Below are positions 10,959 to 21,601 of a DNA stretch of 64,000 nucleotides, piece after piece (the stretch's first letter is position 1; every line of letters starts with the position of its first letter). This DNA is from Spirodela intermedia (Eukaryota; Streptophyta; Magnoliopsida; Alismatales; Araceae). Location of the stretch: positions 5,891,827 to 5,955,826 of the forward strand of contig LR746272.1 of NCBI GenBank assembly GCA_902729315.2. Reading direction: 5' to 3'. The position numbers and the translations under genes were made by a program. Below the pieces are notes generated by a model. The model saw only the letters and a program-made list of their open reading frames with translations. It did not search any database and was not told where the DNA came from.

Positions 10959-11356
10959 TTCATTGTCGGGGTAACAGCCACAGTTTTCTCCGACTCCGGC
11001 GATCTTCACGGACATGTTCTTTGACTGGGGTTGATGCCTTCATCCTTGAACGCGTAGAATATACTGAAAAGATTCAGATCCTGTGTTCGTTTGTGCCCTC
11101 TGCGGCTCCCGTTGACTCTGATATCCCTCTACCCGGAACGCGCAGGGCTCTCACGCCACAGGATGGGCCTCCGAAAAGGGCATTGCGATAAACTATTCTC
11201 GCTAAGATCATTGTTGCTTGGGTAGAGAGAGAGAGAGAGAGAGAGAGGAAGAGATGGTCGTAGCGGTCGCGACGGCCGGGGTTGTCGGCGGTTCTTCTTT
11301 CACGGCATCGCGTTGCCTCCCGTGGCCGAAGCAGGCGCGGCGGCATCTGCCCAGGC

Positions 11357-13988
11357 ATGACGAGCTCCTTGATCGATCCTTTCGTCTTGGCTTTTTTCTT
11401 TTTTTCCCCTTTTTCCGCCTGGTTCCTCTGCCTTGCTTCATCTCTTCGCTTTCGCGTGGGAACCAGGTCCGTGGGGAGAAGCAGAGGCGGCGCGGCGGCG
11501 ACCATGAGCGCGTCTCAAGGGACGGTGTCGACTGCTTCACTAGTAGAAAGCGTTCGGGTGGTGGAAGGTAACGGCGGGCTCCCCGTCATCAAGCTCAATT
11601 CAGCCGGTGGAAGGTAGAGCCCCCACCAGCCCAAAACCCAAAATTAAGGAAGATCGAAGGATCTGAGTATTGGAGATAAACGATCGCTCTCCGATAGGTC
11701 TTGGGTGTGGATGCTTTCGAGTGCAATAATAATTAATCGATAGGTCCTGGAAATGAATGATTCCAGGGTTGGTCCCCGCGATCGCATCTCAAGAGTCGGG
11801 AGCAGCCACGATCTTGTTCTTCCCAACCAAACGGCGATTTATTTTTCGGCTCTATTCCGCCGGCGAAGGCGAAAATCGTCGAGACTTGCTCGCTATCTTC
11901 TAATATCTTGAGAACAACAGCAATGTCGCCGACGTCGAATTAGTTCATCGGATACACGAAATCAGATTTCAGCTCCAAATTGGAAACCTGTAGCACTCCG
12001 ACCATTGTATTCAAGAATCGAACTCACTCTCAGCACATCCCTTCATTCGGCTGACTTTTTTATCACGTAAACTTCTCCGTTTTTTCTTCTTTTTCTTCCT
12101 CAAGCGCATGGATGTACAGTTAGTACCCCCCGGATAATTTATCATCCGAATCTATCTTTTTATCTGGATTTCGACGAGCTCTATCCACGATTAGTATTTA
12201 TCTTCATCATATCGCTCGTGTTCACAGCGAGGCCGAGCTTTATCTGTTCGGCGGCTGCATCACTTCGTGGACGATCCCCAGTGGGAAGGACCTGCTCTTT
12301 GTCCGCCCGGACGCAGTCTTCGACAAGAAGAAGCCCATCAGGTGCTTGATCCAATGACCCAACCGCAGAGTTCACCTTCTTTCTTCAGACCCCCATGATC
12401 CCGCGGATGGGTGTTGTCAAGTGTCCTTATATTTCTTTTTAGTCGGCCCAGTACTTCTTGAAGGCCGTAATCACTCCATCTTCTGTCGTCGGTATGAACA
12501 GCGGAGGAATCCCCCACTGCTTCCCGCAGTTCGGCCCCGGGCCCATCCAGCAGGTAATTAGTCAATGCCTGTAGATAAATACGTTGTAAATACGAGCATA
12601 TATTCACGGGTTGTAAATAAATGGGAAAGAAGTCTCGTGTTCGAGCGGCTCTTCGACGGTTTTCTTCTTTTTCAATCTTTTTTTTTCTCTATTTAATATA
12701 TACAGCACGGGTTCGCGAGGAACCTGGACTGGTCCGTCGTGGGAGCTGAGAACGTGGAGGGCGATCCTGCGGTGACGTTGGAGCTGAGGGACAACCCATA
12801 CAGCCGGGCGATGTGGGACTTCAGCTTTCAGGCCCTGTACAAGGTGAATTACTCTCTCTCTCTCTCTCGATCGCGCACTTGTTTACAGTTCGTTCTTCCT
12901 TGCACATCCGGTGCTCGCGGCCGATTGATGGATCCCCTTTTCGACTCGATTCTGTTGGGTCGGAAATTTCTGCTCTCCGGAGAGGGCAATAAATTTACAT
13001 CATAATCGTTATTTCTGCCGGCGAAATCTGCGGCCGTTCATCCCCATCGCAGGAGAGAGAGAAAGAGAGAGAGAGAGAGAGATTACTTGTTTCTGGAAAA
13101 CCTGAGATCACTTTGTCAATATCTCCTTTCAAGGAATCGCTGGGTCCCCACATTTTTATTGTAATTTTGTATTTTTTTAAGGTTACCCTGAGCTCCAAGT
13201 CCCTGGTGACAGTGCTGACGATTACGAACACAGACAGCAAGCCCTTCTCTTTCACTGGCGCCCTGCACACGTACTTCAGGGTGGGATTCTACCGATGCCC
13301 TGCTCGCCATTGATGGTGGATTGGTTTGTGCCCAAAATCTTTTATTTCCTCCCAGTTCATTCTAAGAACCAGGGTTTTGGCCTCTGTTCTTCGCCATCTC
13401 CGAGCAGGCCTCCATCGAAGGCGTGTCGGTGAGGGGTCTCAAGGGCTGCAGGACGCTGAACAAGGATCCCGACCCGGTCAACCCCGTAGAGGGAGTGGAG
13501 GAGAGGTCGGCGCCGTCGATTCCATCCACAGTTTGTCCGTGCTGCGATGTTCTTCCGCCGCATGAATGAATGACTGAATGACTGAATGACTGAATGAATA
13601 TCCAGAAGTAATCTGGGGGAACTGCGATGATCTGATGTTGGGTGGGTGTTCAGGGAGGCGGTCGTCTTCCCCGGATTCGTGGACTGCATCTACCTCGACG
13701 CCCCCGGGGAGGTGGTTCTGGAGAACGGGCTGGGGAACGCTCTGAGCATCCGGAACAGGAAGTACGTTTGGCTCCCTCTGCATTTCGCCGTTGTCTTCTT
13801 GCCGCCGCTTTTCTCTTCCGATCAATGTGGAGCTTCTCTTCCCTTCCCGTCCCTTCCCTTTGCCTTCTTTCTCCCTGCCCCGCAGCTGGTCGGACGCCGT
13901 CCTCTGGAACCCGCACCGGCAGATGGAGAGCTGCTACCGGAACTTCGTCTGCGTCGAGAATGCCAAGGTAATAATAATAATAACCGGG

Positions 13989-14027
<39 letters not shown>

Positions 14028-14178
14028 CCTCACGCTGGATTTCGCTCCTCAGAAGAGCGGCTCTGAGCTCGATTTCGATTCCTTGCGACCTGTTCATCAG
14101 ATCGGAAATGTCGAGCTGGAGCCGGAGCAGTCGTGGAGCGCCGAGCAGGTCATCGCCGTGCTGGAGAAGCAGAAATAG
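11357..14178 (+). CDS. Glucose-6-phosphate 1-epimerase-like protein, plastid type
   Basis: A member of the aldose-1-epimerase fold, YeaD/glucose-6-phosphate 1-epimerase group, which interconverts alpha and beta anomers of hexose 6-phosphates. Nine exons: 11357-11613, 12228-12341, 12502-12553, 12706-12843, 13182-13280, 13408-13505, 13654-13761, 13886-13967, 14101-14178, giving about 341 residues. Visible blocks are LYLFGGCITSW, GGIPHCFPQFGPG, HGFARN (His142), LHTYFR (His217, candidate catalytic) and CVENAK (Glu313, candidate catalytic). The order and wording closely match the Arabidopsis At5g66530 type as I remember it, which is plastid-targeted. The start is uncertain: ATG 11357 is in frame with a hydrophobic/Arg-rich leader; ATG 11504 would give a shorter protein; ATG 11254 opens a transit-like leader in another frame and would need an extra intron. 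The gene is convergent with the PPR gene. Confidence 0.92.
13989..14025 (+). repeat. (CT)n microsatellite in epimerase intron 8
   Basis: About 17 CT units lie just after an (AAT)n run, inside the intron at 13968-14100. Confidence 0.9.
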
Positions 14179-14354
14179 CGCCGGCTGCCCCGTGGGACGG
14201 CAGCCATGGTTCCGGAGCTCTTGAATTTTCATTTTCTGCGTGTTCGTTACCCTGAGTGAACATCCATCAATCCGCTCGTCCGGCGAGGAGGCCACTTGTT
14301 GGATGATGCTTCCAGCCTGTTGGGATTTTTCTAATAAGAGATGAAATGATTCCG

Positions 14355-14392
14355 CTTCTTCTTCTTCTTCTTCTTCTTCTTCTTCTTCTTCA
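14355..14392. repeat. (TTC)n microsatellite between convergent genes
   Basis: About 12 TTC units lie between the stop of the epimerase gene (14178) and the stop of the PPR gene (14430), so they fall in one or both 3' untranslated regions. Confidence 0.9.
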
Positions 14393-14429
14393 TCCTGCTC
14401 GTCGTTGAATGAATGATCTTGATCAGTCC

Positions 14430-16409
14430 TCACCAGTAGTCGCCGCAGGAGCAGGTCCCGTCGGCGAAGAGGTGGAAGCGGGTCCGGTCGCGCATGATAA
14501 TCCGGCGGCGGTAGAGCTTGGAGACGAGCTTGGCGGCGGCGTGGCAGTCCTCGCAGACGCGGAGGTTCTTGACGATGCGGAGCCCGCTCCCAGGTTCGGT
14601 GCTGATGAGCCCGAAGGCCATGGCGAGCTTCTCGCTGTGGGAGCAGAGCGCCGCCGCCTTCTCATCCTGCTCCTCCAGGCCCAGCAGGGCGGCGCCGCCT
14701 GTCGCTGGCGCGTACCCGTGTTCCTTCAGCCTCGCCATCATTCTCTCCAGCTCCGCGTAGATCTCGCAGGAGCGCGGGTGGGAGCGGTCGCCGGCGACGA
14801 ACTCATCGACGCCGCCGTCGACGCAAATGGCGCTGCAGCCGGGGAGCTTCCTGACGCCCCGCTCCTTCATCAGGCTCCTCACGGCGGCGGCCTCGGGCCA
14901 CCGGCCCTCGCCGGCAAGGACCTTCGCCAAGTTGACGTACCGCCCGCCGTGGCCGGAGTCCAGCTGGAGGAGGATCTGGCCCACCTCCTTCCCCATCTCC
15001 CAGTTCCCATGCGCTCGGCTGGCGCTCAGCAGCGCCCCCCACACGATGACGTTGCCACCGCTGCCGCCGCTCTGCGCCGCCCGCTGCGCCATCTTCCTGG
15101 CTTCTTCCAGCAACCCGGCACGGCCGAGGAGATGGACCATGCACCCGTAGTGCTCCGCCACAGGGGGGAAGCCGTAGTCACATCTTTCCATCCGCCGGAA
15201 AATGGCCCTCCCCTCCGCCACCAGCCCCGAGTGGCCGCACGCCGTCAGGGCGGCGGTGAGGGTAATCCGGTTGGGGTGTAACCCCCTTTGCGGCATTTCC
15301 TCGAACAGGTCAAGGGCTTCTAGGCCACGACCGTTGACGCCGAGGCCGTGGATCATGGCCGTCCACACGCAGACGTTGCTGTTGACCGTTGTCCCCCCCG
15401 CCGCCACCGTCTTCCTGAACAGGCGGATGGCGGCATCCACCTCGCCGCACTTGGAGTACATGTCTACGAGGGCGCAGACCAGCGTGGGGTCGACGGCGAT
15501 GCCCTCTCTCTCGACGTAGGCGCCAATCCACTGCCCCTGCTCCAAAGCTCCGAGTTGGGCGCACCCCGAGAGGGCGGCGGCGAGCGAAGCGGCGTCCGGC
15601 CGGAGACCGGCGAGCTGCATACCACGGAAGAGGGCAAGGGCCTCCCTGGGCAGCCCGCTCTCCGCGCAGCCGTGGATCACCGTCGTCCAGGAGACGAGGT
15701 TCCTCGCCGCCGCCGGCATGGCATCGAACAGCTCGCGCGCGGCGCCGATCTTGCCGGCGCTCACGTACCCGGAGAGCATGGAGTTCCAGGAGACGACGTC
15801 GCGGCGGGGCATTCGGTCGAACACCTGACGGGCGCACGCCGGCCCCCCGGCGCCGTTGGACTTGGCGTAGGCGTGGATGAGGGAGTTGGCAGTGTAGACG
15901 TCGGAGGCGAAGCCTGTCTTCACCACGTGGGCGTGGACCTGCCGGAGCTCCTCGGCGGCGCAGGCCCTGAGAAGGAAGGGGAAGGTGTGGTCATTTGGTA
16001 GCGGCGGCGGGGAGTCGCTGCGGAGCATCTTGCAGTAGACGAGGAGGGCCTCGTCGGGGCTCCGACTGTGGGAGTGAGCTCTGATCAGGGCGTTCCACAT
16101 GAACGCGTTGGGACGGGAGACTCCGTCAAGGACCTGCTCGGCGTAGGCCAGGCTGCCGGAGGAGGGGGCGGCAGAGAGAGCGGCCAACAGGGCGCCAGTG
16201 AGGTGGTCGTCGGTGATCAGCCCGGTTTTGATCATGCAACCGTGCAACGCCGCGAGCTCTGCTGCAGCGCCTCCCGAGCATCTCTCCAGCAGCAGCCTCT
16301 TCAGACGCGCCGCCTCCTTGGGCGGCGTCCTCCCCCTCCTCCCGGTGTCGGGTTTGAATTCGAAGGAAGGAGCCAGCGGCAGCAGAGGGGCGACGGCAGC
16401 GGCGGCCAT
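14430..16409 (-). CDS. Pentatricopeptide repeat protein, PLS class with E and DYW domains
   Basis: An intronless 659-residue organelle RNA-binding protein, expected to specify C-to-U RNA editing sites in plastids or mitochondria. The N-terminal 40 residues are Ala/Arg-rich, suiting an organelle targeting peptide. PPR motifs run from about residue 95 to 450, including NAFMWNALIRAHSHSRSPDE, RDVVSWNSMLSGYV, NLVSWTTVIHGCAESG and VDMYSKCGEVDAA. The E region follows (about 455-520), then the PG box (PGCSAICVDG, about 523-532) and the DYW deaminase domain. Zinc and catalytic residues are present: His591-Ser-Glu593, Cys619xxCys622, His646, Cys653/Cys655, and the terminal Asp-Tyr-Trp (657-659). The protein looks full length and functional. 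Codons are extremely GC-rich. Target RNA sites cannot be inferred here. Confidence 0.97.
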   Translation of the reverse strand: MAAAAVAPLLPLAPSFEFKPDTGRRGRTPPKEAARLKRLLLERCSGGAAAELAALHGCMIKTGLITDDHLTGALLAALSAAPSSGSLAYAEQVLDGVSRPNAFMWNALIRAHSHSRSPDEALLVYCKMLRSDSPPPLPNDHTFPFLLRACAAEELRQVHAHVVKTGFASDVYTANSLIHAYAKSNGAGGPACARQVFDRMPRRDVVSWNSMLSGYVSAGKIGAARELFDAMPAAARNLVSWTTVIHGCAESGLPREALALFRGMQLAGLRPDAASLAAALSGCAQLGALEQGQWIGAYVEREGIAVDPTLVCALVDMYSKCGEVDAAIRLFRKTVAAGGTTVNSNVCVWTAMIHGLGVNGRGLEALDLFEEMPQRGLHPNRITLTAALTACGHSGLVAEGRAIFRRMERCDYGFPPVAEHYGCMVHLLGRAGLLEEARKMAQRAAQSGGSGGNVIVWGALLSASRAHGNWEMGKEVGQILLQLDSGHGGRYVNLAKVLAGEGRWPEAAAVRSLMKERGVRKLPGCSAICVDGGVDEFVAGDRSHPRSCEIYAELERMMARLKEHGYAPATGGAALLGLEEQDEKAAALCSHSEKLAMAFGLISTEPGSGLRIVKNLRVCEDCHAAAKLVSKLYRRRIIMRDRTRFHLFADGTCSCGDYW

Positions 16410-16669
16410 GGCGTCTGATTTGACGGTCTCGCCGGCCGACTAATGAAGACAGTGGCCTACCCAACCCGGACGGATGGCAGGACGGGATAGGGTCGCTTTG
16501 GCGAAAAGGAGTCGCCTTTATACTTACTCTCTCTTGCTCGCTCGAGCCCAAACAAACAGTCGGTTGTAGAAGGGAAAAAGCAACCACATGAACTGCGAAG
16601 AGAAACAAGAACAAGATGATTCGCCGATAGCCATACCCATCTTCGAACTCCCCATGAAATGAAAAACAA

Positions 16670-16682
16670 TGATGATGATGAC

Positions 16683-16729
<47 letters not shown>

Positions 16730-16940
16730 CGGTGATGAAGGTGATGAAGGTGATGAAGGTGATGAAGGTGATGAAGGTGATGAAGGTGATGAAGGTGATG
16801 AAGGTGATGAAGGTGATGAAGGTGATGAAGGTGATGAAGGTGATGAAGGTGATGAAGGTGATTATGATGAAGCCATGGAGAAGAACGGCGGAGATGAGAT
16901 GAGACGAGATGAGACGAGATGAGACGAGATGAGATGATGA
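16670..16940. repeat. (GAT)n plus 9-bp minisatellite plus GAGACGAGAT repeats
   Basis: Three adjoining simple arrays: (GAT)n from about 16670 to 16730; a 9-bp unit GGTGATGAA repeated about 14.7 times from 16731 to 16862; and a purine-rich GAGACGAGAT-type array at about 16890-16940. They lie between the PPR 5' end and the TRAPPC4 stop, so probably in the TRAPPC4 3' UTR. Open frames through them (Asp/Glu/Gly repeats on plus, Phe-Ile-Thr repeats on minus) come from the repeat itself. Confidence 0.93.
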
Positions 16941-16948
16941 GGGCGGAG

Positions 16949-18605
16949 TCATCTGCCGGGGAAGACGGGTGGACGGTCCCTCTGGACGGCCTGGGAGAGG
17001 TTGAGATCGAAGAGCTCGCAACGGATGGGCATCTCCATCTCGTAGAAGGGGTTCTTCAGGACGAAGTCCGTGTACAGCTCGTAGATCGCCTTCAGCAGGG
17101 CCTCCATATTCGCCCGCCCAGGCTCGCACACCACGAAGAATTTTGTCCCTGAAATAAAATTAAATCACAATCAACAACAATCTACTTCTTCTCAACTCCT
17201 TTTCTTTTTATTTTCTTTCTTTCTTTCTTGCTTGCTTGCTTTCTTTCTTTCTTTTTTTCTTCTTTAAGTAAGCGAGGATATGGGTTGACCTTTTCTCAAA
17301 GAACATACATCTCACGAGATGGGTTGACTTTTTCTCAGCGTGAATCTATATTATTGATATGAGGGAGAGGATGACTAAAAGGATCTATCTATCTGTGCCA
17401 CAGCAAAGAGCCCTCGATCCTCCCCCTTGGGTGAATGATCACTGTCAAGTCTCCGATTCTCATGAGCTGGGGTTGACTTCTCCAAGTGCAATTGGCCATT
17501 CGCGGATATACTGAGACGGAGGAGAGGGCTGGTAAAACGGCCTATGGCACCACAAAGATTTGAGAAAGTATCCTTTTGCTGCATGCTCAGCATCTTATGG
17601 TTTTAATGAAGAAAGTGGCTCCACCAGCTCCCCCTCATAGAAGAGCAGAAATGGCCCGAGAATGATTGACATATGATATAGGGTTTTGGTCCAAGACCGG
17701 TCCTCGGACCAAGAAGAGCATCATCCGCCTCCACGTCCACTTCCCCCGCGGATAGTGGAGACAGTAGCCAAGTAAACTTGATTCATAAAACCAAGAACGG
17801 AAATCGGGGGACTTTATGGCTGAGTTCATCTCCTCACACCAAATCAGATCTACTTCTCACTGGAACAAATGAGACGAATGGCCGCTAAACAGATTTTAAT
17901 CCCCCCCCCCTTCCTTCTCCAAAAAAGGCATCAGACTTAGCACCACTGGGACATTTTCGATTGTTGTCCGTCCCAACAACAACGACCAGGAGACAAGAAA
18001 TGGAGTGGCAAGCTCCTGGGATTCTCTGCATAAATGGTATTTTGTCCAAACAGACAGGAGATGAGATATGGAACACTTGACAACCATGGGAATGCGCATA
18101 ACAACGGCAATAATATATAAATCATGATAATGGTGAATGCAGAACACGATACGTTATTTTCGATAAGGATAAAATTTCAGTTTTCGTACTGACTCGTGGA
18201 GATCTTCTTGACGAATATTCGATGCAGTTACAATGGATCACAATGATCAAACAATTCGAAATAAAATCATAAATTGATTGAAAGAAGTGAAGGCTTTGCA
18301 AGTCAAGAAAATAAAAGCATTATGACAAGCGCTGATTCCTCAAAGTTAGCGGGCAAATCATAAAATAAGCCCTAAAGTATGATGAATATAACCCTGAATA
18401 TAGGTATCAACACCTGCAACTTCAATGTTGCCGCTTGAAAAGTCGTAATGGCTATTTTGCATAGAATACCAACTAAAAAATGTTAAAAACTACTTAACAA
18501 AGAATGAATCCTTTACAATAAATAATAAAGCTTTTCAAGGTGTAAAAACGCTTCCAATGGGAGATGACTCAGGCTTCGATGTATTCAAACATCCAAGGAT
18601 TTAGA

Positions 18606-18687
<82 letters not shown>

Positions 18688-20121
18688 ATAAAGCTCTCCA
18701 ATGGTCTTGTCAATATTCAAGTGGGCTATCAAATTCTGTTCTTGCCTTATTATCAAACTGAGAGTTTCACACTTTTGTTCATACCATCTCCATTGTGTTG
18801 CACCAGCTTTTTATCAAGAAGGGCCTATGTTGCTGTAAAAATGTCTAGTTAACACTTTACGTAAGCTAACTTACACTGGATTAGATGTAGTGGCCTATGG
18901 GAAGGCTTGGAGTATATCCAAACCAGTTGGATAAAACCAATCTTACAAGATATTATCCAATACTCTCCTTCAATATTTGACAGTTTTCAAATCAAAACCA
19001 TGTCACATGTCACACATCCGAAAACATCCTTCATGTTTGAGATGTAGAAATCAGAGAGCAAGCATCATCCGTTCAAACCTAGTCACTTCCTAAGCCTGCC
19101 AAGTATCCTTGTTTCCAATGAACCTGAAATTGAATTTTCTATATGCTCCTTTGTTATCAGTCACCCCAAACATCACGAAAGTAAAAGACCTCAACCAGAA
19201 AGTAGCTTACGAGAAATTATAGCGATCAGAATTTCATGCCAACGCACTCCTAAATCAAATGAGCATCAGTTGATAGGCAGCTCCAAAGCCAGCATGGATA
19301 AGACGACGGGCTAGAAGGATTGCAAGGCAATCATACCTCTCAACATCAGATATGATCCTAAGGATTTTCCTATCGAATTCCAAAAGCTTGTACCATTTTT
19401 TTTCTTAAAATGTGAAATCTCCAAAAGTATTTTTTAAAAACTGTGCAATCTCGTAAAAAAATATCATCCTACACCCATCCCAATTACAAGGGAGAGAAGG
19501 TGCCGTTTCCGAAAGAAGCAGATCAAGTCTATCACTCGTCTCCCGTTGTAGAGAGGGCGAGAGGCGGTAGAGGGGAGGCCGCATCAGAGCCCCTCACGCT
19601 CCTTGGGATCATTGTCTCCTCTTCCGAACCCTGGTTGCCATCGGCTGTCTAGGAGGAGAAGAAACAGGCATCCCAACCACAGAAATTAAACCCTCCTTGC
19701 CCATCGTCCGCCTCAAGGACCCGGTCGCAGTTATTTAATCACAACGAATCGAATGCTGAATGAGAACGAAGAGGCGCCAAGAAAAAAGGATCTCGATCGT
19801 TACCGGTGAGGGACTGGAAGCAGTGGAGATCGAAAGTGTCCGCCTGAAGGAGCTCAATGCCAGAGCAGCCTACTGTCGGCGAGAGCTGTTGGGAGATGGC
19901 GTGCATCGAGTGCCACAGGCTCGCCAAACGCAGGCTGTCGTTCGTGTCCATCCGGCCCGCCGATCCGTAGTCCTGCACGGCCCCATCGCCTCGGATCTCA
20001 GCGTCCCGCGATCATTCAAGAAGGAGGAATAAGGAGTGGACCAGGCCCCGACCTTGTAGAAGATCAACCCTCCGGACTTATTGATGATGAAAAGGCTGTA
20101 GACGGCGACGGTGACCGCCAT
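16949..20121 (-). CDS. TRAPPC4: Trafficking protein particle complex subunit 4 (TRAPPC4/Trs23)
   Basis: A core subunit of TRAPP, the exchange factor and tethering complex acting on Rab GTPases in ER-Golgi transport and, in plants, cell-plate formation. Three exons on the minus strand: 20121-20053, 19972-19804 and 17148-16949; phases agree and give 145 residues, normal for the plant protein. Exon 1 encodes [18 protein letters not shown]. Exon 2 encodes [20 protein letters not shown] and [20 protein letters not shown]. Exon 3 encodes [29 protein letters not shown] and [18 protein letters not shown]. This is a longin-like fold, nearly identical to other plant orthologues. Intron 1 has a GTCGGG donor. 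Intron 2 is 2655 bp and contains a compound microsatellite. The gene is divergent from the pfkB kinase. Confidence 0.95.
18609..18684. repeat. Compound (CT)n(CA)n microsatellite in TRAPPC4 intron 2
   Basis: About 24 CT units are followed directly by about 13 CA units. The rest of the intron (17149-19803) is AT-rich unique sequence with no gene that I can support. Confidence 0.95.
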
Positions 20122-20428
20122 TCCCGACGCCAGCTCTGATAACACCCGGAGAGAGAGAATGACCACACCGAGAGGGGGAGGAGGAAGAAGAAGAGAGAGG
20201 CCCAAAAGTTGTTACTAATGTCCGTTATAATGCCGGCCATCCCTTTGACGCCGGATAATGGGCCTATCTAATTGGGCTAACGTGTACCCAATACAGAACA
20301 CCGACTTTGAAGGCCTTTATTGGGCCCTCTGGGCTGGGCTGGGCTCTCCTCACCGCGAGGGGATTTAACGGTCCTGCAGCTCCAACAGAACAACGAGGAA
20401 GCAGCGCATAACCTGTCAATTCTTCCTT

Positions 20429-20489
<61 letters not shown>

Positions 20490-21601
20490 TATCTCTCTCA
20501 AGGTTTCTCCCTTCTGGGGGCACTGTTGATCCGTGCCTCCCCGGTGCTCCCAGAGGCGTTGGGGCCCCTCTCCGGTTCAGTGCCACGGCAGTCCACCGCA
20601 TTTTCCGCTCGTAGGAGCTGTTCCTTCCGTCAGCTTACTTCCTAGACCACCGGTGCACGCCACCGGGGCCCCTCCGCTGGAATCCCGCCGCCTACCTGGG
20701 CCACCCCCCCCCCCGATTGCCCCCCGCCGTCCGCCGGCGATAGCATGCATCTCTCTCTCTTTCTCTCTCTCTCCCTCCCTCTCTGTCAAAAGGGGACCGA
20801 CCCTACTGCTCTTTTGGCCGTCACCCTCCTTACTGAGGCGAAGGAGTCCATAGCCGCCCGCTGCGGCGGCTTTCGGTAAACGGCGCCGCCGCCATCGCCC
20901 CATGATCTGTCGAGGAGATTCCGGCGGGAGGCGCTGATTGGCCTCGTTGTTTTCAACCTGCGCGTCATTTTCAACGGCAGGTCGTCCGGAAGATCGAATC
21001 ATACTGTCACCTCGAGATGATGTGCATGCGGGGTCATGTTCTACCACCTAAACGACCACGACAATAAAACTGGGTCAACGCCAAAACGTAAATTTGAACT
21101 CGGTTCGGCATGATTAAAGGGTTCTTCCGAAGATATTCAGCTGAGACTGTTACCCAACCTTGCTGCTCTTTGACTTTGTTGAAGTGCGGGCGCCAATGGA
21201 TCGATCTGTCACGCGAGGTTGAAGCCTTCTGGGCTGGAAGCCTCTCTCCAATTCTATCGCAAGGAGAGGAAAAAATGCACTGGGTCAACGCCATTTTGTC
21301 GTCTTGACTATGATCGTCTCTGATTTTTCAACTCTCTCTCTTCTCTCTCTCTCTCTGCTATCTCTCGGGTGCTGATATTTCTTCGACGGATTCTGATTGA
21401 AGAGGGTATAACCGGAATGCCTGCCGGCGATTCGCGGCTACTTCTGCCATTTCAGTTGCGGAGAGGGCTTCGTCTTTCTGCCTCTCTGTCTATCAATCTA
21501 TATAACAGGCCTGCGGCGGAGGTTGGGGGGGGGAGCAGGGAGGAAGACGGTCGTCTGGTGGCCACGGCACCTGCGGCGGCGGCGGCGGGCTCGGTGTGGG
21601 G
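20122..21601. promoter_or_regulatory. Divergent intergenic region between TRAPPC4 and pfkB kinase
   Basis: About 1.5 kb separates the two head-to-head start codons. It contains GGGCC-type motifs near 20320 and a (CT)n run of about 27 units at 20434-20487, with further pyrimidine tracts at 20751-20783 and 21331-21364. These suggest promoter and 5' UTR sequence for the plus-strand kinase. No gene is supported inside. Confidence 0.45.
20434..20487 (+). repeat. (CT)n microsatellite upstream of pfkB kinase
   Basis: About 27 perfect CT units lie in the divergent intergenic region. Confidence 0.95.

Noticed and set aside
16524-17129. Long minus-strand open frame with Phe-Ile-Thr repeats, and the plus-strand Asp/Glu/Gly repeat frame opposite
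   Set aside because: Both are translations of a simple triplet and 9-bp repeat array; neither has any non-repeat domain.
20277-20529. Open frames across the (CT)n/(GA)n run
   Set aside because: Leu-Ser and Arg-Glu repeats are the translation of the microsatellite.
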